Source: Rhodeus uyekii (Eukaryota; Chordata; Actinopteri; Cypriniformes; Acheilognathidae). From it: 64,000 nt of DNA. Location of the stretch: the NCBI GenBank assembly GCA_037043235.1, contig JAWRVZ010000178.1, positions 231,759-295,758 on the forward strand, given 5' to 3'. The notes below the pieces were generated by a model, which searched no databases, was not told where the DNA came from, and saw only the letters and a list, made by a program, of their open reading frames with translations. The first letter of the stretch is position 1, and every line of letters begins with the position of its first letter. A program made the position numbers and the translations under genes. Below, in pieces: positions 12,301 through 24,300 of this stretch.

Positions 12301-15300
12301 AAGAAAAAAAAAACTGTAAATCTGTAGGGTTGCTTAAATCTCTCCTATGCTTCATTATTAATCTTAGGATATGAAATAAATGTGCATAAAAATACATTTT
12401 AAAATGTTTTGACAAAGTTCTAAGTTGGAAAATGTTGTCATGAAGTGCCATTTTAAAGTTTCCTTGTTTCATTCCTTGTGCCAAAACTAATTTTCCATAA
12501 AATGGGTTATCAATGTGTTAAAATCCAACATGTATGTTTAAATTCATTTTAAATAACAGATTTTCAGTGTGAACCCCAACTGAACCCCACTACGTGTGAA
12601 AGGAGTTTGCACATCCCCGTCATTGTGTTTTTATACGGCTCGTGTAAATACTTAGTTGAATAACAAATACATGAGAATAAACTAAGTGTCAGTCAACACT
12701 TAACTTGTGTGAAACATTGTGCTTTTCAGCAGCTTGTAACTAGAGGTCATGTTAATGGTGTCAAATTGACCTTTTCAGTTTAATTCTCATACGTTAAAAG
12801 CATTTATAGCTACTAACTAAACAAAAAAAGCTGTGACACATGGTGAAATAATTATCTCAAAATGTAGTACTGCATGCAGTTGTGAAGTACTTTATCTAAA
12901 TGAAATAAACACAGCTCTCTTCCCACGCCATAGGTCGCCGAACCTGATATAAAGAATGCCAAATACAGGTTTTATAAAACAATTGTTGCCCTACAAATCA
13001 TCTGAAGCTCTACAATAGCTTTGCGTGAGAAACACTATTCATTGGTAAACTTCTCGTCCCTTGATTGCAAAGGAAAATGTACCATTTAATATGTACACTA
13101 GTTAAAATGTAATCTTTTAATGTTTTTTGGAAGTTTAAAAGTGTAGGTTTAGAACAACATATGGGCAAAAATAAAAGGAGGATAAACGATCTTTGAATTG
13201 TTTTGGTACAGCATTGACTGACTTGGTGGAAGATTGGAAGACTCACCTGCTGGAGAAGGGTGTCTCGTCCACCTTCTGATTGATCCAACTGCTTTCTGAG
13301 TCTCTCCAATTCCTGCTGCATCTGTAGCGGAATTTGCAAAGACACGATTCTTGCTTCATGATTCCGGCATAAATTCTGTTCTAATTTACTAAAAATAGGA
13401 GTATCCAGAAAACAAACAGTAAACTTCATACAGCAACTTAGCCATGTAAATAATGAAATAATATATAACATTATTATTTATAATGAAATAATAAAGCCAA
13501 AACACAGATAATGAGCCAAAACATTATGACTATGGCTGGGTATTGACACAAATTTTGATTTGATTCGATTAAATTCAAAATCAGTTATTTGGGGCCTTTC
13601 AGGTACAGTGCATGGCAAATTGTCTTCAAAGAAAAATATATCTTTCAACTAATGCTGTATATAGGAAACTATACATGAAACCCCAGTTGGTACATCACTA
13701 TAACATTTCAAATTAAAAGTTCAAATTAACTGATTTGTGGACCAGATGCCTATATTTAAATTACACACAAGGAAGTTCTCATTATGATTACATTATAATA
13801 TTAACTTTAATGACAATTATTGTTCTACTCTTTTTTTGGAAATATAAAAACCTGGTGGCAGTCAAAAATGTGATGATTTATTCAAGTACAGTAGTACCTC
13901 GGTTTACGAGCGACTTGGTATACGAGCAAATCGGTGTACGAGCATGGAAGGTCGAATCGGTGTACGAGTATTGTATCGGAGTGCGAGCAAATTTTTCTCT
14001 CACCCACTCGCATTTTTGTCCTAACGCTCAGCATCGTCGCGGGCATTTTTACTGGAAATATCCTAGTGACAGCCTCTCATAACACAGTCACGCAGTGCCA
14101 ACCCCTTTATCACCCCTTAACTCATTCATTCTCTCAGCCTCGCTCTGTTTGGCTGCATCATTCACCACAGTGATACTTTTAGAAGTGATAACATGAATTA
14201 ATTGTGATCGCTAATGTTCACGAAGTGAAATATATATGTGGTTAATGAATTCATTGTCTCCTAGTTATGCCTGTCTGTGTGTGATTGGGGGCGTGGTCAC
14301 TGATCACCAACACCTGATTGTCATATCATCTGCCTCACTTCTCTCCACTCCGGAGCTCGCGGTGGTCGCGCACGCGTCTCCCGTTCCACGACTTTAACTC
14401 TGGATTATCACTTTGTTTGTTTTCTGCACTATTATAATAAATTCACTCATTTGCACTTGAATCCAAGTTTTGTGTTTTCCCCCTCCCTCCTCTGTCTCTC
14501 ATCTCCTTCATGTCAGCAGACGCTGCTCAAAGTGAGTTACAGTAAATTGTCAAGTATTTTTAGAGTTTAATTGTAAAATACTAATTAGTATTTATATGAG
14601 ATCTTAATGTTTATAATTTTAACTGTAATTAATAGAGGGTAAAACAAAAACAAAATATTTAAAATGGGCATTTATGGTTGTGTGGAACGAATTAATTGAT
14701 TTTTAATGCATTCTTATGGGGGAAATTGTTTTGGTGTACGAGCATTTTGGGATACGAGCTCGCTCTTGAAACTAATTAAACTCATAAACCGAGGTATTAC
14801 TGTATACATAAAATATTGAAGAACAAGTAGAAATACAAATAAATTTTTTAAGCTAAGTTTAGACACTGAATGAATAGCTTTTCTGAGATAACTGTAACAT
14901 TGTGAGACATTGTTTACAGGCTGTGTTAATAACATCTTTTCGTTGATGAAACACTGAGCAATTACATGAGACATGATACTTTAGTAAGTTGTACTGTAAT
15001 TTCAACATGATTTCTGACGTTCATGTTTATTTCATGCTATATCTAGTAGTAAAGCGGAAGAGATGAACAGTTCAAACGGAGTCCTAAACTGAGGCAAAAC
15101 ACATTAAAGAGCATTATTGTTTGAATTTCATAATAAAATTTCCTGAATTTTAAAGCGGAGACTTTTATCCAATTTAGCATGTCTCTTATCCAATAAATCA
15201 TGAAACAATGTTATGTCCATTTAGCAACTGTTAAACAGCATAGACTAAAAGATTGATTCCTGGGATTTAAGAATCAATAACAGAATAGATTAAAATCAAG

Positions 15301-18300
15301 AAATCGATATCAAAATTGGCCTGTTAATGCCCACCACTGAGAGAAATGGCTGCCTCACACCCTCTGAACCTAAGAACCTTAAGAATTAAAATCAGCTAGT
15401 GAGAACAAAAAGAGGCTCTCTGATGTTGAATTAATGAACAAAATCTAGAGCCACTTGAGGAAATCTTATTAAATTGCCAAGAATTGAGTCTCGTTCAAAG
15501 GTGAGTGTCTTCAATTAGGGGCATTTTTGCTACTTGGTTCCAAAAAATTAAGAGAACAATTAAATCACACTCAAATCTCAATTAATGAAATAATCAATTT
15601 GAAAATCTTTATTTATACACATTCTATAATTTGTTAAGAACAAAATGATGTGACGACAGTTAAATGGAAAACAAAATCATCAACACACTGAAGGCGAGAT
15701 TCAAAATCATACCAAAAAAGTTGCATGACGTTCATCACGGTAACTATGTAAGTCAGTTGTGTGTTCGGCCCCCACGTGCCTGTATGCACTCAAAAAAACA
15801 TTGGGCTCCTGATGAGATGATGGATGGTGTCCTGGAGGATCTTGGATCAGGGCATCAGTAGCTCCTGGACAGTCTATGGGGCTACTAGTTAGATTTGGAT
15901 GCTCTGATACATAATGTCCCAGAGGTTCTCAACTGGATTCAGGTCTGTGGTACGTGAGGGCCAGTCAATGGCATCAATGCCTTTGTCATCTAAAACCTGC
16001 CTACACACTCTAGCAACATGAGGCCAGGGATTATCATACACCAGGAGGAACCCAGGGCCACTGTACCAGCATAAGCTCAGACAATGGCTCTGAGGATTAC
16101 ATCCTGGTTCCTTACAGCAGCAAGGAAACCATTAACTAGCACTTAGAGGTCCGTGCAACCCTCTAAAATATATTCCTCCCCAGACCACTACTGACCCACC
16201 ACCAAACCAGTCATGCTGGATGATGTTGCAACGCAGCATAAGGTTCCCCACTGCATTTCCAGACTCTTTCACATCTGTCAGATGTGCTCAGTTTGAGTCC
16301 GCTTTCGTCCATGAAGAGAAAATGAACGCTTCCTGCCTTCGCTAGCACATCCTCCTCTTCGGGGTCAGCCATTTTTTCACAATCCGAGGTTTCCTGCCAC
16401 CAATACTTATGAAGCGATAGTGGAGTTGAAAGAGTATGGTTATGAGGCTATGCCGAAAATAGACGAGACTCTAGCCAGCCATCTGTATCCTCAATCGGCG
16501 TCGTCACTTAAGGTCCCAAAGCTACCCACCATGCCATAAAAGTGCCTCCACACTATGGGGCTGCAGCAAGCTTACCAGGCAGACGTACTTGAAGACCTCG
16601 ATGAGGGCGGGGGGTGAAATCGGCTCCGAGCCACCAAAGAGACCACCCGTTGGGCAGCCCATGTCAGCTATGGTGGCTACAGAGATACATCTCTGGTTAA
16701 ATCTGTTGAAGATTCAGGAAAAGGAGAAAAACTTTCCTCCTGGACACACCGCTGGTGCCTCCGGGCCTCTTTGGCAATGCCGTAAATGTTGTCGAGAGGG
16801 ACTAGGAGGCCACTAATCAAGCTGTGGCATTCAAGAAGCTAATCCCCCGTCACTATCAAGTCTCCGGGGCTGCTGAGCAGGAGCAGCCCCAGAAAGCCAG
16901 CCACTCATATAGAGCCACTCAGAAACAGAGCGTTTCCACCCGGACTGGGAGGGACACTCTCACCCACAGCCTTTAAGGGGTAGGCGGGATCTGCGAATCG
17001 TCATTATTTCCAAGAAGGCTGCGTGGAAATGGTCCAGGCCAATGAGGGCTGTCCCCATCAAGGCTTAAGGTGCCCGTCCTCCCTCGATGCCCTCAGGGGG
17101 GCATCTCGCTAACCCTGCCACCTCAAGTGCTTCATGGGCCCAGCAGCCCCCACCGAGCTTTGTTTCCAGTGTCCGCCCGGAAACGTTGTGGTACCGGGAT
17201 GCTCGCTCCCTCTGAGGAGGGTCCTAGAGCCATCAGTTCAGTCGTTCCCTGCCGGTTCGCCACTTGAGGGCATCGAAATGACCGCTCGAATGACACCAGA
17301 GGGTCATTCTCTGTGAATGATTTGCGGGGTTCTAGAAGAAGAATCGTTACATTTATATAGCGCTTTTCCAGAGCAAAAAGCGCTTTACATAGTGGGGGGG
17401 GGGGGAATCTCCTCAACCAACACCAATGTGCAGCATCCACCTGGACGGCAGGCATATTGCAGCAGAATGCTCACCACACACCAGCTTAATGGTGGAGAGG
17501 AGACAGAGCAATGAAGCCAATTAGAGTATGGGGGGGGGGGGGTATTAGGAGGCTGTGATGGACAAAGGCCAATGGGAAAATTTGGCCAGGATGCCGGGGT
17601 TAAATCCCTACTCTTGCGAAGGACATCCTGGGATCTTTAATGAGCTTAGAGAGTCAGGACCTCGGTTTAACGTCTCATCCGAAAGAATGTGCTTGTTGCA
17701 GTACAATGTCCCTGTCACTATACTGGGGCATTAGGACCCACACCTCTTCCAGCAGCAACCTAGTTTTTCTCAGGAGGTCTCCCATCCAGGTACGAACCAG
17801 GTTCAACCCTGCTTAGCTTCAGTGGGCAACCAGTTTTGGGCTACAGGGTGATATGGCTGCTAGTCACTGCGGTGGCCCCCGAGCAGGCTCTGGTCATGGA
17901 ACTAGAAGTAAAGACACTGCTGGGGAAAGTGGCCATAGAACACGTTCCCCTCCCAGACAGAGAGTCCGGGTTTTACAGCTGATACTTCATAGTTCCCAGA
18001 AAGGATGGAGGTCTGCGCCCCTTCTTGGATCTACATATACTCAAAAAATCTGTATTGCAACTCAAGTTCAAGATGCTCACTCTAAAACAGATCGTCCCAC
18101 AAATCAGGTCCGATGACTGGTTTGTGACAATAGATCTAAAAGATGCTCATTTCCATATCTCCATCCTTCCTCAGCACAGTAGGTTCGAGGTTTGCCTTTG
18201 GTGATGAGGCATGCCAATAGCGGGCCCTCCCGTTCAACCTAGCATTATCCCCCTTCTTCGCATTCGTATTCTCAATTACAGTGGAGTTCGGTTATGTCGA

Positions 18301-21300
18301 CGGCCTCGGGGGTTGCAAAAAAGCGTTGAGATAACCGTTTAGCGAGATAAACTATACCCAATCTATCTATGTGTTAGATGAAGCGATCGGCATGCTATAA
18401 AAATGTACATACACTGTATATGTTTGCTAACAGCAAAAGGCATGTGCACCAACTAAGAGCAGAGATTCACCAGTATACAATAAAAAACACCTTAGATTCT
18501 CCTTACAAACCTTTAATTATATTCTCCAACATTGCAAACACAATGATTGCTCACAGTGTAAACACAGGCACAACACACGTGTAAAACACATTTGCTCATA
18601 ACAGTCATTTCGCTTTGACACAGTTCTGATAGTATTGCACACGCGGTTACTATGGTTTATTTACAAACTCTAAAATGCATTTGACGGTCTGCTTGAAAAC
18701 AAATGCTTCTATCAGTAACGACATCTTTGTCGATGTCAATGTAATCTGGGAATTCCTGGACAATGATGCTTCACTGAACACACACACTCACAGCAGATGC
18801 GCTCGACTCACTGAACACACTTGACTCAGCTCAACTCCTGCGCCTCCTCTTCCAAGATAGCATCTAGAAGGCTTTAGACTTCAGCGAGTCTTAGACACCC
18901 GCCACTTCCGCGAGTTCTTCTGCGGCTGCGCGGGACTGTACTTGCAACGTGAACTCAGCGCATGCGCAGTGAACTAGGTACGCTCATGACTCCCGATATA
19001 ACCATGTGAAGTGACGACTTTGTCCGAGATAATTGCTCAAGATATTAGTTTTCGGCACCGTTAAGGAATCGACATTAAAGAACCGAAAATACTAAGACAA
19101 ATAGGGAGTTTGGAGGTTCCACTTCAAAAACGTCGACATAATGGTATTGGCGAGTTAACCATGACTCGAGATAAGTGAACTCCACTGTACATAGATGACT
19201 GGCTGATCCTAGCCCAGTCGAGGCAGCTGGCGGTTCGACGTCGAAATGTCGTTCTCGACCATTTGAGAGTGCTGGGGTTACAGCTGAATACCAAGAAAAG
19301 TGTTCTCTCTCCCTTATAGAGGACCACCTTTCTAGGGGTAGTCTGGGATTCGGTCTCAATGCAAGCACGTCTCTCACCTGCTTGCATCCCGTCAATTTGA
19401 GCTCTTCAGTGATTGTTTTGTCTTTCTTTTCCGATCGTTTTCACCAAAAACGAACTACTGGACATTAGGGAACACACACCAGACAATATTTCTGTGGTTT
19501 TTGATCATTCAGACGTTTTACTCGATATCCTCGTTGGAGTCGCGACTGTCTCTTTAAACCAAGCAGCCAGACGCATGCGGGGGAGGCGATCTGAGGCACT
19601 GGTCAAACTCCGCTCGCGGGGCTTCCGCACTCCTCTTCCCAGTATTCATCTTGCTAATCTCCGCTCTCTTCCTAATAAAATGGACGAACTGCTTCTCCTC
19701 ACCCGGATTAACTAGGATTTTTATTAAGAAGAACTCTGCTGCACTGTGCTTCACCGAAACCTGGCTAAGTGATAACACAATGCACTATATCTGCCGGGCT
19801 TCCAGCTGTTCCGAGCAGATCACATCACGGAACTAACCGGGAAAACGAGAGGTGGAGGTTTGTGTTTCTACATCAACGAAAGTTGGTGTTCAGATGTAAC
19901 AACGCTGAAGATGATGTGCTCTCCTAACCTAGAGACCCACTTCATAAACTGTAAACCTTTCTATTCACCGTGTGAGATTTCCTTGTTTATTCTTGTGAAT
20001 GTTTACATTCCTCCAGACGCGTGTGTCAGCGCGGCATTACAACAGCTTACTGAACAAATAGCTGAGACTGAACAAAAGTATCCAGACTCTCTTTTAATCA
20101 TTCTTGGGGATTTTAACAAAGTAAATCTCTCCTGTGAACTGCCAAAATACAGACAGCACATTACATGTCCCACCAGAGACAGTAATATTCTTGACCACTG
20201 CTACACCACAATAAAGAATGCATATCATTCCGTCCCACAGGCAGCTTTGGGGCTTTCTGATCACTGTGTGGTTCATCTTATACCATCCCACAGGCAGAAA
20301 CTGAAATCAGCTAAACCTGAAAAAAAGACTGTAAAAAGATGGACTAATGAAGCGGAGCAGGATCTAAAAGCCTACTTTGACTGCACGGATTGGAATGTTT
20401 TTGAAGCTGCTACCACTGAATTAATAAGAGATAAAATGCTGGGCAGAGCGCAGGGAAAGAAAAACAATGCAGACGGATGTTACGGCGGACATTCTGTCCT
20501 TATCTATCCCCTCTCCCACTCCATACAAAAAAATCCCAGCATGTGACCACATGTACTGTGTATGTTTATGTATTGTTGTTTGCTATGTAAACTCATGTTG
20601 TGTTGTATATGTGCACTGGAAGCTTCAATACCAAGACAAATTCCTTGTGTGTGCAAGCACACTTGGCAATAAAGCTCTTTCTGATTCTGATTCTGATCCT
20701 CTCAGCCATAAGATAAAGCTAGGCCAGTTACAGACTGTGAAACAGTTCCAGAGACTGTTAGGGCTCATGGCAGCAGTGTCCAATGTGATAACTTTTGGCC
20801 TGCTATGTATGAGACCCCTTCAGTGGTGGCTCAAGACCAGGGGGGTTTCCCTGAGGGGAAACCCATTTCACATGATCACGGTCACGAGGCCGAGGGAATG
20901 GAGGCTCCACAACAAGGTGGTGGAGCAGATATGGGAGACATTCAGCCAGGCACAAGTGGACTTGTTCACATCTCGAGAGACCTTGCATTGTCCGCCCTGG
21001 TTCTCCCTGCCTCATCCAGATTCTCTCGGACTAAATGCTATGTCTCAGGAGTGGCCGAGGCTACTCCTGTACACTTTCCCCCCGATTGCTCTGCTCCCCT
21101 GAGCAAGGTCCGGCTCACCCTGGTTGAGTGGCAGAGTGTGGTTCCCGGACCTGCTTTCTCTCCTAGACGGCTCTCCCTGGGAGATTCCGATCAGGATAGG
21201 CCTTTTGTCCCAAGTGGGGGGGCTTAATACTGTACCGCCGTCCAAAACAGAGGAATCTGTGGGCCTGGCCTCTGAAGGGGCCCAGCTCATATGTTCCAGT

Positions 21301-24300
21301 CTCTCAACCGAGGTTGTTGAGACCATTCTACCGTCCAGAGCTCCCTCCACAAGGAGACTCTATGCTTTGAAGTGGAAGTTCTTCCTTTCATGGTGTAGCG
21401 AACGTCAGAAGGACCCAGCTAGCTGCTCGTTGGTTCAGTACTGGAGTTCCTGCAAGAACGATTTGCTTCTGTATTTTCTCCTTTCACCTTGATGTATGTG
21501 TATGTGGCTTACACATTATGAATAGGCTGGGCTGCCCTCACCTTTGGCAGTTCATGCCCATTAAACCCAGAGTATGGCCAAGGCCCTTATTTCAGGAGTT
21601 TCCCTCAGTTATGTTTGTAATGCGACCGAATTGTCCTCTCCTGTGGCCCAGGTGTTATCGTCTGAGGGCGATCACGTTTGACATGCTCTTGTCGCTATGG
21701 CAGCGTTGGTATATCGTTCCCACAGCACTTGAAAGAGAACGTCTTGGTTACGTATGTAACCTTAGTTCACTGAATAGGGAACGAGACGCTGTGTCAACAT
21801 CATCTATTTCAGAGACTTTAGCTGACAGCTGTTTGGCGTGGCATGCATTTATAGATTCCTGGTTTGTGACGTCATCCGCTTCTGATGTCTTCTCACGCAA
21901 TTGGTTGGATTGCATACGTGCTTCATGATGGATACACGCAGAGGCGTTCCCACATGGCTTGATGCAGCGCAAATTTCCCTATTCAGGGAACTAAGGTACA
22001 TAACCGGGACGTTTTCCTACATTATTGAGTTGTTTAATAATAACAACACCTAATAATGATACTCTCTGATTACAATGTAAAATGCTGTTGATGATGATCT
22101 TTGCAAATAACTTTTGTTTTATGGTAATGCTGGCAGAAGAGTCATCATTCTAAATTATGAATTAATTAATGTTGTTAGAGAAAAGCGCAGGCCTACAAGA
22201 AATTGACAAAAACAATTACACATTCCCAAAAATTATGAAAGGGTAGGAAAAAAAAAGGTTTAATTATTGTTGTTATAATTATTTTGTACATTTGGATCTA
22301 AAATGATTTCTAAATCAGATTAATAGATTTGAAGTCTTTTTATATTAAAATTACAAAACATATTTGGGTGCTGAAAAGCTTCTCTAATCTGCTTCAACAC
22401 ATGCATTACATCAACAGTGCATTACTACAGTTAGCACTGTTACAGGCTCAAAGATGCATTAAAGTTAATAATAAATGAAAACACTGTGCTACAAAACTTA
22501 AATGATTGTTTAGTTTCAAACGTACAGAACCACATTAGATGTAATCACAGCTTACATAAGCTTATCTGAATAGCACACGAGGCACTGATATTAATAATAT
22601 ATTTATGGCATTTAATTGCACTGCATCAATATCAAAGACAAACACACCTTGCTTCTCTCGTTCTCTGATCTCTGCAGTATGTTTCTGAAGGCCTCATCAG
22701 CCTCCGGGGTTTGAGCATCATATCTTCTCAAAGACTTTGAGGACAGAGCAGAGCCGAATAAAAAGAAAAAGAAAAAGAAAAAAAAAAAAGATTAGCACCC
22801 TTTGGGATGGGACGGGCTGGGATGGATGGTTTCAATTTATCTTTTTGAATTGAGCATCTGCAATGACATCAGCTGCAAGTTTGTATTTTTGTATGTCACT
22901 AAACACACATTCACTTGTAAATTGCTTTAGTAAGAAAGTATCTACAAAGAATATGATCGTAATGTGCTTATGAAAGTAAAAGTTATACAGAAAAGACGAG
23001 AAGGTTTTTTTTATTTTTTTATTATTGGGTATCTTGTTCACTACATGCAAGCGTATAATATTTGTCAAGATTTCCTGAAAAACACTCTATAGCTTAACGG
23101 TATTCTGTTTTCTAGATATAGCTCACTTTCCCTCCAGTGTAAGATTATTTTCACCTATTTTATTGTCCACCAAGCAAAAGCACAAGACTGACTGCTTCAA
23201 AAATAAGAAAAAATAATTCTCAACCTTATTCATGTCTAGAGTACAAAGAGTGTAGGTACCAGTATAAATGCTAAACTGCTTAGACTGTATGTTGCCTGGC
23301 AGCAATAAAAGCCATGAGATTTTTTTCCCAAAGTCCTAACCATAAGCATTACGGTTGTAAAAATCAGTCCATCAAGGATTCTGTGATTGCAGAATAAAAC
23401 ATAAAATCAAGCAAATTGTAATATTAGGAAGAACTTGCAAATTTTCTAAATTTACGCAGATTTTGGGACTAAACACGTTGTGTGACGTCATCACAACACA
23501 CATTCAGATAAAGCCCACTTATAGCAGACTATTTACATAAAATACATATAAATATAATTTGTCACCCCCACGGTCTCAAAAAATCCTGCTGAAATTAAAG
23601 AAAGATGAAATTATATTTAGGTTAATTCAGTGTTCTTCTTTTAGAAATTATAAAGCCCAATGTTAGAAATTGGTTGTTGATGTTAGAAAATGAATGAACG
23701 AATGAATGAATGAATGCTAACCATGTTTTACATCACTAAAACACTACATAAGAAATGTTGCAAATATTGCAGGAAATTAAGAAATTTTTATAATTTTAGA
23801 CATTTTATGCAAAAATCAGATAAAAGCCCTGCAAAAAAATCCTGGAGGGACTGAAAAATGATGCTTGCTTTAAAAAACATCACTAATTAGGATTCGGTAA
23901 ACCGCCGTGTTATTGCATATAAAGAAGATGTAATGTACTAAAATGAGTTTGAAAAAAAAAGGGTCATTAAATTATACTGGAATAAGTTTAATTCACTTTT
24001 GCAGATTTAAAAGTAAAACCCCTCTGTGTTTGCGACAGTCACTCACATACATTATGTTCCAAATGTCATTTAATATGAAAACCCAGCATGGAACATAAGA
24101 TGAACTTGCCTTATGTATTCATGTACGAAACAGTAGGAAATCGATTTGTCATCAGAAATTATATATATAAATATCACAATAAGTGAGATGTATAATTAAA
24201 GAAGGGGAAACAATTAATATGATTCATTGCATCACAGACAGACCCCAACTTCCATATTATCACATTAAGGTGCCACCCAGGCACAGACAATGCATTTTAA

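Larger units (their letters stand above)
16318..22012 (+). mobile_element. DIRS-type retroelement, decayed, with three nested insertions
   Basis: In order: a gag-like region (16318-17330, with TYEAIVELKEYGYEAMPKID, SHLYPQSASSLKVPKLP and FGNAVNVVERD), a reverse transcriptase (17870-18278 and 19188-19390, with DDWFVTIDLKDAHFHISILP and YIDDWLILAQSRQ), an RNase-H-like stretch (20700-21230), and the start of a tyrosine recombinase (21290-21490, SRAPSTRRLYALKWKFFLSW). Near the right end GTATGTAACCTTAGTTCACT (about 21753) pairs in inverted orientation with about 21977-22010, as in DIRS terminal/internal complementary regions. Stops and frameshifts are frequent. The insertions are at 17337-17868, 18279-19187 and about 19394-20698. 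It lies in CEP128 intron 8, antisense to the gene. Confidence 0.85.

Noticed and set aside
13010..13471. 153-codon minus-strand frame as one exon
   Set aside because: Only 13247-13321 is CEP128-like and bounded by AG and GT; the rest reads into intron on both sides.
17780..17866. True 5S rRNA gene
   Set aside because: Only the middle and 3' half of 5S match, the 5' part is missing, and the sequence continues into a SINE body.
20467..21102. A single 211-codon host gene
   Set aside because: The frame runs from the LINE 3' tail straight into DIRS sequence, so it is a fusion of two elements by chance.
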